Notes under the pieces: generated by a model | Told to the model about the DNA's origin: nothing | Seen by the model: only the letters and a program-made list of their open reading frames with translations | The model's database searches: none | DNA from: UBA1231 sp045123185 | GTDB lineage: Bacteria > Bacillota_I > Bacilli_A > ML615J-28 > CAG-313 | Assembly (NCBI GenBank): GCA_045123185.1 | Contig: JBGVIL010000086.1 | Coordinates: 1 to 64,000, forward strand | Length of the DNA: 64,000 nucleotides | Reading direction: 5' to 3' | Translations under genes and position numbers: made by a program | Shown here: positions 17,424 to 26,708 of the stretch, one piece after another | How positions within the stretch are numbered: the stretch's first letter is position 1 | Layout of the letters: each line of letters opens with the position of its first letter

Positions 17424-17927
17424 ATGGCAGTACATTATACATTTGATAAGGGTATTACAATTAATGATATTAAGTGTAATACCAATTTTGAAATTAGTAA
17501 ACCTAATAGAGCAAGATATTATATCATTAAAAAAGATGAAAATAATTGGTTACAAGCGAGTTTAACAAAGGGTATGGTAGTTTCTACATCTAAAAAGAAA
17601 AGTGTTATTGTAGAGGATGAAAATGACATTCCTATTGATTTTTTCATTGGTAGAGGGTATGGTGGTTTATTAATACGTGAATTATCATTGATATTTCAAT
17701 CTAAGTTTTTGACTGATACAAATATTGATGATTTGATTGATATTGAAAATCAAATGAAAAAACGAAATGTTGAGAATTTCGGTTTATATGTTACTGATAA
17801 TGGTAAAATAGTACAAACAAAAGAAGAATGTGAATTAATTAATAAACAACATAATGAAAATATTATTAATGACATAAATACTTTAGATTTTTCTTTTGAA
17901 TTTAATGAAAATGAACTAATTGACTGA
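17424..17927 (+). CDS. Unknown soluble protein
   Basis: 167 residues. The N-terminal half is strand-rich (INDIKCNTNFEISKPNRARY, then NWLQASLTKGMVVS), with a glycine turn GRGYGGLLIRELSLIF. The C-terminus is acidic. No family recognised. It is part of the 16745-18396 run. Confidence 0.55.
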   Translation: MAVHYTFDKGITINDIKCNTNFEISKPNRARYYIIKKDENNWLQASLTKGMVVSTSKKKSVIVEDENDIPIDFFIGRGYGGLLIRELSLIFQSKFLTDTNIDDLIDIENQMKKRNVENFGLYVTDNGKIVQTKEECELINKQHNENIINDINTLDFSFEFNENELID

Positions 17928-17949
17928 TATTTATAATAAAAAAATAAAA

Positions 17950-18396
17950 ATGGTTAATATTGATAGAATTATTAGTGAAAATATTAATAAATATATTAGA
18001 AAAAATGTTATTAAAGAATCAGAATTTGATTATGTTGAATCAAATCCAACACAAGATTTAATAGAATATATTAAAGGTGTTGGTAAGATTAATTTAAGTA
18101 TTAATAATGATAGATTTGATTTTGAAACAAGAAATTATGATTGGACTTTAATGTATGACATTTCATCAAATGCGGTTACTGATGAATATCCTAGTTCAGA
18201 TTACGATGTTCCATCATCAGTTGAAACTAAATATGAAGATGAATGGGATTTTGATTCTTTTGAATTATATTGTTATACTAAAGATGGTGAAGAAGTACCA
18301 TTTACTGTATCAGAAGAAATAGTGTCAGCATTTAAAACAATATCAAATGTTGATTATGATGGTTATGATTATCCTAGTAGTTCAATATATAGATAA
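17950..18396 (+). CDS. Unknown protein with N-terminal IISENINKYI helix
   Basis: 148 residues from ATG 17950; a TTG at 17920 is less likely. The N-terminus (DRIISENINKYIRKNVIKES) carries the recurring amphipathic helix also seen at 34328, 41901 and elsewhere. The rest is a small acidic beta-rich domain with many Tyr, Asp and Ser residues. No family recognised. Confidence 0.55.
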   Translation: MVNIDRIISENINKYIRKNVIKESEFDYVESNPTQDLIEYIKGVGKINLSINNDRFDFETRNYDWTLMYDISSNAVTDEYPSSDYDVPSSVETKYEDEWDFDSFELYCYTKDGEEVPFTVSEEIVSAFKTISNVDYDGYDYPSSSIYR

Positions 18397-18420
18397 TAAC
18401 ATATTATAATATAATAACTT

Positions 18421-18546
18421 ATGTGTAATTGTAAGAATAGAAGTAATAGAGGTGGTAATATTAGTAAAACATCACCAAGAAGAACATCAGCGAATAATAA
18501 TGGTTCTATTAGAAGTGGTAGAATTGTTAAAAGAATGATAAAATAA
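18421..18546 (+). CDS. Tiny basic protein with CNCK start
   Basis: 41 residues, starting MCNCKNRSNRGGN, very rich in Arg, Ser and Asn with pI well above 10. It is followed by another CNCK-type mini-protein at 18574, suggesting a pair. Basic and disordered; might bind nucleic acid. Support is positional: a clean start, a stop, and an operon-like distance. Confidence 0.4.
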   Translation: MCNCKNRSNRGGNISKTSPRRTSANNNGSIRSGRIVKRMIK

Positions 18547-18573
18547 TAAAATGAAAATAAAACAATAATAATT

Positions 18574-18669
18574 ATGGCGTGCAATTGTAAAAAGAAACAA
18601 GTAACACCTCAACCAGTTAAAGAAGAAGTAAAGGTTGAAGAAGTTAAACAAGAAGAAACAAAAGAATAA
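18574..18669 (+). CDS. Tiny protein with ACNCKKK start and acidic tail
   Basis: 31 residues: an ACNCKKKQ start followed by a Val/Glu/Lys repeat (EEVKVEEVKQEE). It shares the CNCK opening with 18421-18546. A strong terminator follows at 18678. Confidence 0.4.
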   Translation: MACNCKKKQVTPQPVKEEVKVEEVKQEETKE

Positions 18670-18677
18670 AATTATTT

Positions 18678-18715
18678 AATGGAGAATTAAAAATAATAAA
18701 AAATAATTCTCCATT
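18678..18715 (+). terminator. Rho-independent terminator
   Basis: AATGGAGAATT pairs with AATTCTCCATT (11 bp) and is followed by a T-run. A promoter-like tttttatttgtattatatacttat follows at 18721-18745. Confidence 0.7.
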
Positions 18716-18764
18716 TTACTTTTTTTTATTTGTATTATATACTTATATTAAATTTTTAAATGAT

Positions 18765-18953
18765 ATGAATGAAGTATTAAATACAAGTAATATAATAGTA
18801 GATTATAATGAAAACTCAAATGAGTTTAGAATTTCTTTATTTGATAAATATGGACATTATACTGATGAATTTTATATGTCTTCATGTCAAATGAGAGATT
18901 TGATTAAAGAAGGAAATAATATAGAATTATATTGTAATGATGATGAGTTTTGA
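18765..18953 (+). CDS. Small unknown protein
   Basis: 62 residues with short strands (NIIVDYNENSNEFRISLFDK) and a C-terminal helix. It ends inside the start of the next gene (overlap of 17 bases). No family recognised. Confidence 0.5.
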   Translation: MNEVLNTSNIIVDYNENSNEFRISLFDKYGHYTDEFYMSSCQMRDLIKEGNNIELYCNDDEF

Positions 18954-19278
18954 AATTAAAAGAGATTTTATAGAAGAATTATTAAATGCTAATTTTAAAA
19001 GATGTACATATACAATCTACAATAAATTAGATGATGAAGGTTATATTGAAACTTTAGAAAAAATAATAAAAGAACCATTATCTATTGAAGATTTTGAATA
19101 TCATGATTTTATTTTAGATGAAAAAGAGGCTTTTTTATTAAAAATGAGGAATAAGAATTTTACAGATAAATTAAAAACAATAAAAAATAGATTTATTTGT
19201 AAGCATGGTGTTAAATTAATTGTTGAACATGATAATGGCTTAGTAAGAGTTGTTAAGTTGAAAAGTGTTATTATATAA
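18937..19278 (+). CDS. Unknown small soluble protein
   Basis: 113 residues, mixed alpha/beta. FIEELLNANFKRCTYTIYNK opens the protein and FICKHGVKLIVEHDNGLVRV closes it. No family recognised. A terminator immediately follows and is shared with the convergent GIY-YIG gene. Confidence 0.5.
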   Translation: MMMSFEIKRDFIEELLNANFKRCTYTIYNKLDDEGYIETLEKIIKEPLSIEDFEYHDFILDEKEAFLLKMRNKNFTDKLKTIKNRFICKHGVKLIVEHDNGLVRVVKLKSVII

Positions 19279-19282
19279 TAAT

Positions 19283-19310
19283 AAAAGGTGACTAAAAATA
19301 GTCACCTTTT
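19283..19310. terminator. Bidirectional terminator
   Basis: AAAAGGTGACT pairs with AGTCACCTTTT. It separates the rightward 18937 gene from the leftward 19320 gene. Confidence 0.75.
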
Positions 19311-19319
19311 TTAATGTAA

Positions 19320-19631
19320 TTAAAAGAAAGGATTATCTTTTAACGAGAGCAGAATATTTTCATATTTATTACATGTGTTTATAAAATTGTTTATATCTTC
19401 ATTTGATAATTTAAACCATTCATTTAATAAATTTTTATCATGAAAATGACGATGTAACATTTTTTCTAATTTATAAGGGTATTTTGTTTCAAAATAATTA
19501 CGAATGTAAAGTTCATTAGAAGAACCTGTTTGTAATTCTTTTTTTCTATTTTCTATATCTTTTTTCTTTGTCACACCTATTTTACAGATATTATCATCAT
19601 CAATATTACTAATTAAATAAACAAATGCCAT
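19320..19631 (-). CDS. GIY-YIG family (T5orf172/MUG113-like) nuclease-domain protein
   Basis: 103 residues, a single domain. FVYLISNIDDDNICKIGVTK is the GIY-YIG-like opening, with VYLI and KIGVT in place of GIY and YIG. RKKELQTGSSNELYIRNYFE follows, then LEKMLHRHFHDKNLLNEWFKL with the conserved Glu and His. This fits the T5orf172 subgroup found as free-standing genes in phages. It is the only leftward gene for several kb and lies just upstream of the tail-fibre gene, a typical position for a homing-type invader. Confidence 0.7.
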   Translation of the reverse strand: MAFVYLISNIDDDNICKIGVTKKKDIENRKKELQTGSSNELYIRNYFETKYPYKLEKMLHRHFHDKNLLNEWFKLSNEDINNFINTCNKYENILLSLKDNPFF

Positions 19632-19762
19632 GTTTAATCATTTATTAAAAAATAATAAATATTTTATATATTTAAACAGTTAAATGAACTAAAAAATATA
19701 TTTATATTAAAAATAATTAATCATTATTTTTATAATGATATATAAAAAACTTTTTAGTTAAA

Positions 19763-22429
19763 ATGGCTGAAAATAAAAATAAAGTTAGACATGTCTTACA
19801 TAGAAGAAGTAATGTTTCTACACCAAAAGAAATTAATATTGAACGTACTACATTACAAGTAAATGAACCTAAAGCACCACAATCAACTGCAATAGAATAT
19901 GGTGAAATTGCTGTTAATTATGGTGATGGTAATGAAGCATTATTTATTAGAAATTCTTCAGATGAAATTGTACAATTAAATTCAATTAAAAATATTCGTT
20001 ATGATGGCTCAATTGATTCTAGTTTAAACCAATATCTTGATGAAAGATATGTAAATAGAAGTGGTGATACTATTTATGGTGATATTACAATCACAGCACA
20101 AGAAGGCTATGGTGATGACCCAAAATTTAAATATGATGGTTCTAAATTTGAAGTTATTAGTGATAATTTAAATATGGATATCAAGGAATCATCTATTGAT
20201 AGTGAAAATATGGTATTAACAGTAAAGGGTTCGTCAAATAAAAATTGTGATGGTTCTTTTAAATTTAATGCTGATAATGTTGGTATTGATATTTCTTGTA
20301 ATAAAGGTGAAATAATTAGCGGTAATTCTGAATTAACGATTCATGGTGAATATACAGAAACTGTAAATGGCTCAACAATATTGGTTTATAATGATGATTA
20401 TAAAGAAGTTATTACTGATGGTAATGTTATTAAACAAACTATAATTAATGAAAATGGTATTAAAGAATCAATAACTGGAAATGTAGAAAACACAATTAAT
20501 GGTACTTTAACAGAAAGTGTAACAAATAATGTTATACAAAATTATAATAAAAATTATACACTTAATGTAGGTGCTAATAATAATTGTAGTGATGTATTAT
20601 TAGTTAATGCACAAAAAGTAAATATTGAAGGTAATTGTGATATTGATGTTCATTCTAATACTAAAGTTAATATTAGTGGTAATAATGAGGTTAATGTTAA
20701 TAGTAAAAAAATAAACGTTGATGCATCTAATGAAGTAATAATAAGTGGTGTCAATAAAGTACAAGTTATTTCTAATTTAGTTGATATTGATGGTACTGAA
20801 ACTACAATGGATGGTGATAATCTTCATGTACATTATAAAAATATTAATTTAAGTGGTGATACGAAAGTATATATCAAAACTCCATTATTAGATGTTGATG
20901 CAATAGAAACAACTATTGACGGTAATAAGATAAGTATTAATGTAAATGAATATAATTTAAGTGGTGCTGTTACAAACATGGAAGGTACAACACTTAATGT
21001 TGATTATGATAATTTGAATAAAACAATAACTAATGAAGTTGAAAACATTACAAATTTATCAACAACAGCAATTACTAACCATACAGAAGGTGATACTTGG
21101 ATTATTGATTATGATAATTTAACAATTAACGGTGGTACTACTACTATGAATGGTGACACACTTAATGAAAATTATACTACTATTAATAGAGTTGCAACAA
21201 CAATTAATAACACAGCAACAACTGAAAATAATTATGTTGATACAACTAATTTCTATGGTGATGTAAACATTCAAAATGATTTTCATGTAAGTGGTGATTC
21301 AATTTTTGAAGGTGATGTTAATATTAAAGAAAACTTAACAGTAAGTGGTGATACAAATATTAGTGGTGATACTAAAATTTGGGGTGATTTAATATTAAAT
21401 CCAAATAAATCATTTGATGGTAAGTTAAAATACCCATTGAATTTTAAAATTGCAACTTCTGCAACCAAAACAAATAGTGCTACTTTAATAGCATCAGTAA
21501 AAGGGTTGAAGTATAATAATTCAAATTCTGAAGGTTATACTACTGAAATAGGTAGTGAAACAGACCCATTAGTAACAAAAGGTTATGTTGATGATGTTTT
21601 TGAAAATATTTTAGATGATAAAAAAATCACAACAGCAATTGATTCATTTAAAGAATTACAAGAAGTATTAGGTGTTACTAATAATGGTGATATTACAAGT
21701 ACTACTTATAATACAGTTGTTAGTGGTATTAACGCAAAAGTTAATAGAAGTGGTGACACAATGACTGGTACTTTGAAAATTGGTTCAGATGGTGTAACAA
21801 TTACAACTAGTGGTACAATTAATACAAAAAGTAACATTACATCAAATGGTGCTATTAGTGCAAAAAATAATATTTCTACAGAATCTAAATTTGTTGGTGA
21901 TTTAAATAACACATTATCATTTACTAGCGGTACATTTAGCGCAAAATCATTTAATAATAATACTAATGTTAGTGTTAAGATTCCTACTGATATTTCACAT
22001 TTGTCATGTGATGCTGAACCATCATCTTGGACAGTATTTGATAAACGTTATGTAAATGTTAGTGGTGATACAATGAGTGGTGATTTAACTGTTGGTACTG
22101 GTACTACAAAAGTTACAATTAGTACAAATGGTACAATTGATGCAACAAGTTCAATTTATTCATCAGATAAAAAATTAAAAAAGAATATTAAATCAGTATC
22201 AAATAAAGATATTGAAGCAGTATCTAAAATTGATTTGAAATCTTATAAATTTATTAATGATGAATCTGAAAGAGAAAGATATGGTGTAATAGCACAAGAT
22301 TTGGAAAAAGTTGGTTTGAACAATTTAGTTGTTGAAACTGATGATAAAAAAGGTGTTGATTATATTTCTTTCTTAATTTTGAAGATTGCTCAACTTGAAA
22401 AGAGAATTGAAGAATTAGAAAAAAGATAA
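19763..22429 (+). CDS. Tail-fibre/appendage protein with S74 intramolecular chaperone
   Basis: 888 residues. An N-terminal attachment region (IEYGEIAVNYGDGNEALFIR) is typical of phage fibre or baseplate-tip proteins. NRSGDTIYGD-like GDTxxG units recur at about 95, 668 and 765. The long middle is rich in Asn, Thr, Gly and Ile with repeated short strands, suggesting a trimeric beta-helix. The C-terminus has SSDKKLKKNIKSVS, RYGVIAQDLEKVG and a coiled-coil end (LEKRIEELEKR), the Peptidase_S74 chaperone that trims itself after trimerisation. It is probably a host-recognition determinant. Transcribed alone, between a promoter region and a terminator. Confidence 0.85.
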   Translation: MAENKNKVRHVLHRRSNVSTPKEINIERTTLQVNEPKAPQSTAIEYGEIAVNYGDGNEALFIRNSSDEIVQLNSIKNIRYDGSIDSSLNQYLDERYVNRSGDTIYGDITITAQEGYGDDPKFKYDGSKFEVISDNLNMDIKESSIDSENMVLTVKGSSNKNCDGSFKFNADNVGIDISCNKGEIISGNSELTIHGEYTETVNGSTILVYNDDYKEVITDGNVIKQTIINENGIKESITGNVENTINGTLTESVTNNVIQNYNKNYTLNVGANNNCSDVLLVNAQKVNIEGNCDIDVHSNTKVNISGNNEVNVNSKKINVDASNEVIISGVNKVQVISNLVDIDGTETTMDGDNLHVHYKNINLSGDTKVYIKTPLLDVDAIETTIDGNKISINVNEYNLSGAVTNMEGTTLNVDYDNLNKTITNEVENITNLSTTAITNHTEGDTWIIDYDNLTINGGTTTMNGDTLNENYTTINRVATTINNTATTENNYVDTTNFYGDVNIQNDFHVSGDSIFEGDVNIKENLTVSGDTNISGDTKIWGDLILNPNKSFDGKLKYPLNFKIATSATKTNSATLIASVKGLKYNNSNSEGYTTEIGSETDPLVTKGYVDDVFENILDDKKITTAIDSFKELQEVLGVTNNGDITSTTYNTVVSGINAKVNRSGDTMTGTLKIGSDGVTITTSGTINTKSNITSNGAISAKNNISTESKFVGDLNNTLSFTSGTFSAKSFNNNTNVSVKIPTDISHLSCDAEPSSWTVFDKRYVNVSGDTMSGDLTVGTGTTKVTISTNGTIDATSSIYSSDKKLKKNIKSVSNKDIEAVSKIDLKSYKFINDESERERYGVIAQDLEKVGLNNLVVETDDKKGVDYISFLILKIAQLEKRIEELEKR

Positions 22430-22457
22430 AAAATATAAAAATATTAATTTTTTTTTT

Positions 22458-22490
22458 AAGGAATGACTAAAAAAAGTCATTCCTTTTTTT
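22458..22490 (+). terminator. Terminator fused to a downstream promoter
   Basis: AAGGAATGACT pairs with AGTCATTCCTT and is followed by a T-run. The T-run leads into tttttttgtttttttaag and then tatacttttgca (to about 22520), a strong Bacteroidota-type promoter for the intein-containing gene. Confidence 0.75.
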
Positions 22491-22537
22491 GTTTTTTTAA
22501 GAAAAAATATATACTTTTGCATTAAAGAATTAAAGAT

Positions 22538-24424
22538 ATGATTCATGTTAGTGATATAGAAAAAAGATTAAAAGATAATCCAGAACCTATAGAAGTTAAA
22601 GAAATAAGGGAAAATATCATCAAATCATTTTCTAAGTTAGAATTTATTGAAGATGGACATAAATATTATGTACATAATGATGATGGTTCTATGACTGAAT
22701 TACATAGTGTATCACATGTTTGTCATCTATTTTCACCATATGTTAATTGGGATGAAATATGTGAAAATAAAGCAAAGAAAATGGGTATTCCATATGATGA
22801 ATTAAAAAGACAATGGAGAGAAAATAATTTAAGAAGTACAAATAATGGAACTAAAACACATTTCTTTGGTGAAAATATGATGTTATTCATTCAAGGTAGG
22901 TTTGATGAAATTGATGATTCAATTAAGAATCAAATTGAAGATGGTTTTTTTGTACCATATGGTAAAAAAGAAGAAGCAATATCTAAATTTTATGAAGATA
23001 TTTTAAAAATTGATAATTTTTATCCAGTAATGGCTGAAGCAAAAATATATACTGGAATTAATGACACACTTAATCTTAATGAAAATTTTAGTGGTACATT
23101 TGATATGCTTTTTGCTTTTAAACATAATGGTAAATTTAAGTTATCAATATTAGATTTCAAAGGTTTGCCGTTAAATACACCAATAGCAACAAAAGACGGA
23201 TGGAAGAATATGGGTGATATTAATGTAGGTGATGAAGTATTTGATAAAGATGGCAAAATTTGTAAAGTTTTACATACATCTAAAATACATCATAAACCTT
23301 GTTTAAAAATTAAATTTGATAGTGGCGAAGAAATAGTTTGTGATGAGGATCATAGATGGGAAATTTCTTTTTTAAAGAATAAAATGGTTTCTTTAAAAAA
23401 AGAAAAATACTTTGAAAATAAAGTAATGACAGCAAAGGAGATAAAAGAATATATGTCAAATATCAATAGAAAAGATAGTAGGTTAATACCTAAGATTTTA
23501 TTATCTAAACCTATTGAATGTAAAGAAAAACATTTACCAATACATCCTTATGTATTTGGTGTTTGGTTAGGTGATGGTAATAGTGCTGATGGTAAAATTA
23601 CTAATATGTATGATGATATTTGGAGTGAAATTGAAAAGTGTGGATATACTATTGGTAAAGATGTTTCTAAAGGTTCTAGTGGTAAAGCAACGACAAGAAC
23701 TATTTTTGGTTTAACACATGAATTAAGACTATTAGGTTGTTTACATAATAAACATATACCAGATGTGTTCTTAAGAAGTTCATATGAACAAAGATTAGAT
23801 ATTTTAAAAGGTTTAATGGATGCTGATGGATATTATAATAAAAAGAGAAAAAGATATGTAATTTCTACAACTAAAGAAAATCAAGTAGATTTTAGTGTTA
23901 AACTATTATCATCTTTAGGTATTAAGGCTACAGTAACACCATTTATTATTAAATTAAAAGATAAAGGTAAAAAAATTAATGGCTATTATATAAATTTTAC
24001 TACTGATATTTATCCATTTAAAATTAGAAAAATTAAAGTTGAAAAACCTACTAGAAATAAACATTTATTTAGAAATATTATATCAATTGAAGATACTGAA
24101 ACAGTAGAAACAAAATGTATTGAAGTTGATAGTCCATCACATACTTTTTGTTGTGGTTATAATATGTTAGTGACGCATAACACTAATAAAGTTCTAGAGA
24201 ATGATTTTAACAGAAATAAAGGTAATATGTTATTGCCACCATTTGAAGATTTGGTAGATGAAGCAAAATCAAATTATTCAATACAATTATCATGTTATCA
24301 AATGGGGATAGAACAATTAGGTTATGAAGTTGTTGATAGAAAATTAATATGGTTAAAAGATGATGGAACTTATGAAAAAGTAAGTACACCAAATTTAACT
24401 GACAAACTAAAATTAGTGTTATAA
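22538..24424 (+). CDS. RecB/Cas4-like PD-(D/E)XK exonuclease interrupted by an intein
   Basis: 628 residues as translated; 288 after predicted splicing. The extein has an N-terminal FIEDGHKYYVHND strand region, YPVMAEAKIYT, FSGTFDMLF (catalytic Asp), ILDFK-TNK (D-x-K, formed only after splicing) and NYSIQLSCYQMGIE (the Q-x-x-x-Y motif of RecB/Cas4 nucleases). The order E, D, DxK, QxxxY is the RecB-family exonuclease signature, so it probably trims DNA ends during recombination or replication. The intein occupies residues 209-548 and splits the active site between Lys208 and Thr549. The unspliced precursor should therefore be inactive. The next gene starts 4 bases before the stop is complete. 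Confidence 0.8.
   Translation: MIHVSDIEKRLKDNPEPIEVKEIRENIIKSFSKLEFIEDGHKYYVHNDDGSMTELHSVSHVCHLFSPYVNWDEICENKAKKMGIPYDELKRQWRENNLRSTNNGTKTHFFGENMMLFIQGRFDEIDDSIKNQIEDGFFVPYGKKEEAISKFYEDILKIDNFYPVMAEAKIYTGINDTLNLNENFSGTFDMLFAFKHNGKFKLSILDFKGLPLNTPIATKDGWKNMGDINVGDEVFDKDGKICKVLHTSKIHHKPCLKIKFDSGEEIVCDEDHRWEISFLKNKMVSLKKEKYFENKVMTAKEIKEYMSNINRKDSRLIPKILLSKPIECKEKHLPIHPYVFGVWLGDGNSADGKITNMYDDIWSEIEKCGYTIGKDVSKGSSGKATTRTIFGLTHELRLLGCLHNKHIPDVFLRSSYEQRLDILKGLMDADGYYNKKRKRYVISTTKENQVDFSVKLLSSLGIKATVTPFIIKLKDKGKKINGYYINFTTDIYPFKIRKIKVEKPTRNKHLFRNIISIEDTETVETKCIEVDSPSHTFCCGYNMLVTHNTNKVLENDFNRNKGNMLLPPFEDLVDEAKSNYSIQLSCYQMGIEQLGYEVVDRKLIWLKDDGTYEKVSTPNLTDKLKLVL
23162..24181 (+). mobile_element. Class 3-type intein with LAGLIDADG homing endonuclease
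   Basis: A 340-residue insert runs from Gly209 to Asn548 of the host ORF. It opens GLPLNTPIATKDGWKNMGD and ends NMLVTHN followed by extein Thr. There is no Cys/Ser at position 1. Instead the three class 3 (WCT) residues are present: Trp274 (EDHRWEI, block B), Cys527 (KCIEVDSP, block F) and Thr546 (VTHN, block G). LAGLIDADG motifs are VWLGDGNSADG and LKGLMDADGYY (about residue 424-434). Class 3 inteins start splicing with an internal cysteine and are mostly known from phage and bacterial ATPases. Confidence 0.85.
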
Positions 24425-24879
24425 TGAAAAATATAAATGGGATTTTAAGAGAATTAAAATATCTATCAAAAGATAAAATAATACCAATTTCAGTTGATTT
24501 TGATAGTACTGTTGTTATATCGCAATATCCAAATATTGGAAAAGATAATGGTAATTGTGTATCAATTTTAAAGCGTTGGGTTGAACAATACAATGTTGGT
24601 ATAATACTTTATACTATGCGTGATGGAAAACAACTAGAAGAGGCTGTAAATTGGTTTAATGAACGCAATATACCTTTATATGGTGTGCAATATGAACCAA
24701 ATCAACATACTTGGAGCAGTAGTAATAAATGTTGGTCAATATTTTCTATTGATGACCATAATGTAGGTATTCCATTAATAAATGATGAAGAAAGTGATAA
24801 ACTTTGTGTTGATTGGGATAAAGTAAATGAATTACTTGAACCAATTTTAATTAAAATTAATGAGCAATGGAAAGATTAA
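24424..24879 (+). CDS. HAD-like phosphatase
   Basis: 151 residues. PISVDFDSTVV near residue 20 is the HAD nucleophile motif (DxDxT/S-like), ILYTMRDGKQLEE gives motif II (Thr), and FSIDDHNVGIPLI gives the acidic motif IV. The cap is minimal. This type occurs widely in phages as a small hydrolase, perhaps acting on nucleotides or nucleic-acid ends. Its start overlaps the stop of the intein gene, and the next phosphatase gene overlaps its 3' end by 13 bases. Confidence 0.7.
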   Translation: MKNINGILRELKYLSKDKIIPISVDFDSTVVISQYPNIGKDNGNCVSILKRWVEQYNVGIILYTMRDGKQLEEAVNWFNERNIPLYGVQYEPNQHTWSSSNKCWSIFSIDDHNVGIPLINDEESDKLCVDWDKVNELLEPILIKINEQWKD

Positions 24880-25397
24880 ATAAAATTTTAGTATTTTCAC
24901 ATGTTGAATTTGACCAATATTGTTATGAAAATAAATGGAATGATGATAATGTTAATGAATTAAATAATTATGCATTTATATCAATAATAGGAACAAAAGA
25001 ATGTCAAGAATATTATCTAGAAGAAGATGAATATCATTGGTTTAAAGAAAATCATAATAATGTTATAAATTTAGAATTTGATGATATTGAACATGATATT
25101 GATTATAATGGACATTTATTTAAAGCATTAAATGAAAAAGATGCTGAAAAATTAGTTGATTTTATAGATAATAATATTGGAAAACATTTTATAATACATT
25201 GTCGTGCTGGACGTTCTCGTTCACAAGCAATATTCAAATATATAACAACAATGTATTATAAATTATATGATGAAGAAACTTGTGGTAGAAAAGATAACCC
25301 ATGTTTTTCACCAAATATGCATGTTGTTAGTTTATTAAAACGAACATATTATAAAAAATATGGTTTATTTGTTAATGAAGAAAATAATGACTTTTAA
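24867..25397 (+). CDS. Dual-specificity/tyrosine phosphatase-like protein
   Basis: 176 residues. FIIHCRAGRSRSQAIFKY at about residues 109-126 is the Cys-based phosphatase P-loop (HCxAGxSRS). An upstream general-acid region is likely around EFDDIEHDIDYNGH. Phosphatases of this type are found in several large phages, where substrates are unknown. Its pairing with a HAD phosphatase just upstream suggests a shared phosphate-ester role, but nothing specific can be read. Confidence 0.75.
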   Translation: MERLNKILVFSHVEFDQYCYENKWNDDNVNELNNYAFISIIGTKECQEYYLEEDEYHWFKENHNNVINLEFDDIEHDIDYNGHLFKALNEKDAEKLVDFIDNNIGKHFIIHCRAGRSRSQAIFKYITTMYYKLYDEETCGRKDNPCFSPNMHVVSLLKRTYYKKYGLFVNEENNDF

Positions 25398-25414
25398 ATA
25401 AAATAATAATTAAA

Positions 25415-25639
25415 ATGGATTTGTTTACACAAAAAAGATTCATGCTTATTCAAGATATTGAAGGACGTGAAGGTATTATTCCAATGGGAAGTGAAGTAAC
25501 ATTATTTAGAGGATTTGTATATCTTAATGGTGGGATGGTTATGCCATCATATGCAAAAATGTTTACTGATATTTTAAATGATGAAGAAAAAAAGAAACAA
25601 TATTTTATTGAAGTACCAATAACATATAATAAAATATAA
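25415..25639 (+). CDS. Small unknown protein
   Basis: 74 residues, strand-rich: KRFMLIQDIEGREGIIPMGS, then VTLFRGFVYLNGGMVMP. The repeated short strands suggest an SH3-like barrel. It lies within the phosphatase operon. No family recognised. Confidence 0.55.
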   Translation: MDLFTQKRFMLIQDIEGREGIIPMGSEVTLFRGFVYLNGGMVMPSYAKMFTDILNDEEKKKQYFIEVPITYNKI

Positions 25640-25640
25640 A

Positions 25641-26051
25641 ATGAATGAATTATTAAAAGAAAGTGAAGAACTTTTATTAAATGATGTTATACAAATGTTT
25701 TTAAGAGAAATAAAAACAAATTATTATAAAGGTGTGAATGTTTATTATATTAATAAAGATTTTAAAAAAATCATAAATACCCTACCAAAAAGTGTTATGA
25801 CTAGATATGGTGGAGTTAAGAATTTTAAAGGAATTGATGATATAATAAAATTTGAAATGTTTTATTTTAAAACATCTGATGCTATTAAATCTGCAATTAA
25901 TAATTTAAGTCCAAGTCAATGTAAAACAGTAAAACAACAAGTAGAATATTGTCTTGATTGGTTTATTAAAGATATTTTTCGTAGTTATCCAATAAAAAAA
26001 GATATATGTAAGATAATAATTGAAAAATTAGAAAAAAATGGAAAATTATAA
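25641..26051 (+). CDS. Unknown helical protein
   Basis: 136 residues, mostly helical, with YYKGVNVYYINKDFKKII and a later CKTVKQQVEYCLDWFIKD. It overlaps the metallophosphoesterase gene by 14 bases. No family recognised. Confidence 0.55.
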   Translation: MNELLKESEELLLNDVIQMFLREIKTNYYKGVNVYYINKDFKKIINTLPKSVMTRYGGVKNFKGIDDIIKFEMFYFKTSDAIKSAINNLSPSQCKTVKQQVEYCLDWFIKDIFRSYPIKKDICKIIIEKLEKNGKL

Positions 26052-26697
26052 TGTTTATTTTATATCAGATTTACACATTTCTCATAAAAATATTTTATAT
26101 CATTCACCAAATAGAGTTAAAGAATTTAATTTAGAAAATAATGAAGATATAGAAGGACATGATAAATACATAATTGATATGTGGTTATCAACAACAAAAA
26201 GAAATGACCATGTTTATATATTAGGTGATTTTATTTTAACAAATAAAGAAAAAACAGAAAAAATACTTAATATATTAAAATCAAAAGGTGTAAAAATACA
26301 TATGATTTTAGGAAATCATGATAAATCATTAAAAGGGTTAGATAGATATTTTGAATCAGTAGATTTATATAAAACAGTAAGATTTAAAAAATCAATATTT
26401 GATTTTATAGAAGAAGATGAATTTGAAATATTTATGTGTCATTTTCCAATGAAATCATGGTTTAATAAACCTAGGGGTTCAATGCACTTATATGGACATG
26501 TTCATTGGAATTCACCACATATGGATGAAGAAACAGATGATTTATGCCTAAATGTTGGTCTTGATAATCCAATGTGTAATTATCAACTTTTATCTTTAGA
26601 ACAAGTTTATAACTATTATAAATCTAAATTAAATGGTTTAACACCAAAACAATATATAGAAAAAGTTACAAAAGAAAATAATAAATTTATAAGATAA
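26038..26697 (+). CDS. Calcineurin-like metallophosphoesterase
   Basis: 219 residues. All metal-site blocks are visible in order: YFISDLHISHKN (D-x-H), VYILGDFIL (GD), MILGNHDKS (GNH[D/E]), FMCHFPMKSW (H) and HLYGHVHW (GHxH). This is a stand-alone phosphodiesterase, common in phages and often assigned to nucleotide or nucleic-acid 2',3'-phosphate chemistry. Together with the upstream HAD and tyrosine-phosphatase genes it forms a three-phosphatase cluster. Confidence 0.85.
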   Translation: MENYNVYFISDLHISHKNILYHSPNRVKEFNLENNEDIEGHDKYIIDMWLSTTKRNDHVYILGDFILTNKEKTEKILNILKSKGVKIHMILGNHDKSLKGLDRYFESVDLYKTVRFKKSIFDFIEEDEFEIFMCHFPMKSWFNKPRGSMHLYGHVHWNSPHMDEETDDLCLNVGLDNPMCNYQLLSLEQVYNYYKSKLNGLTPKQYIEKVTKENNKFIR

Positions 26698-26708
26698 ATT
26701 AAAATAAA

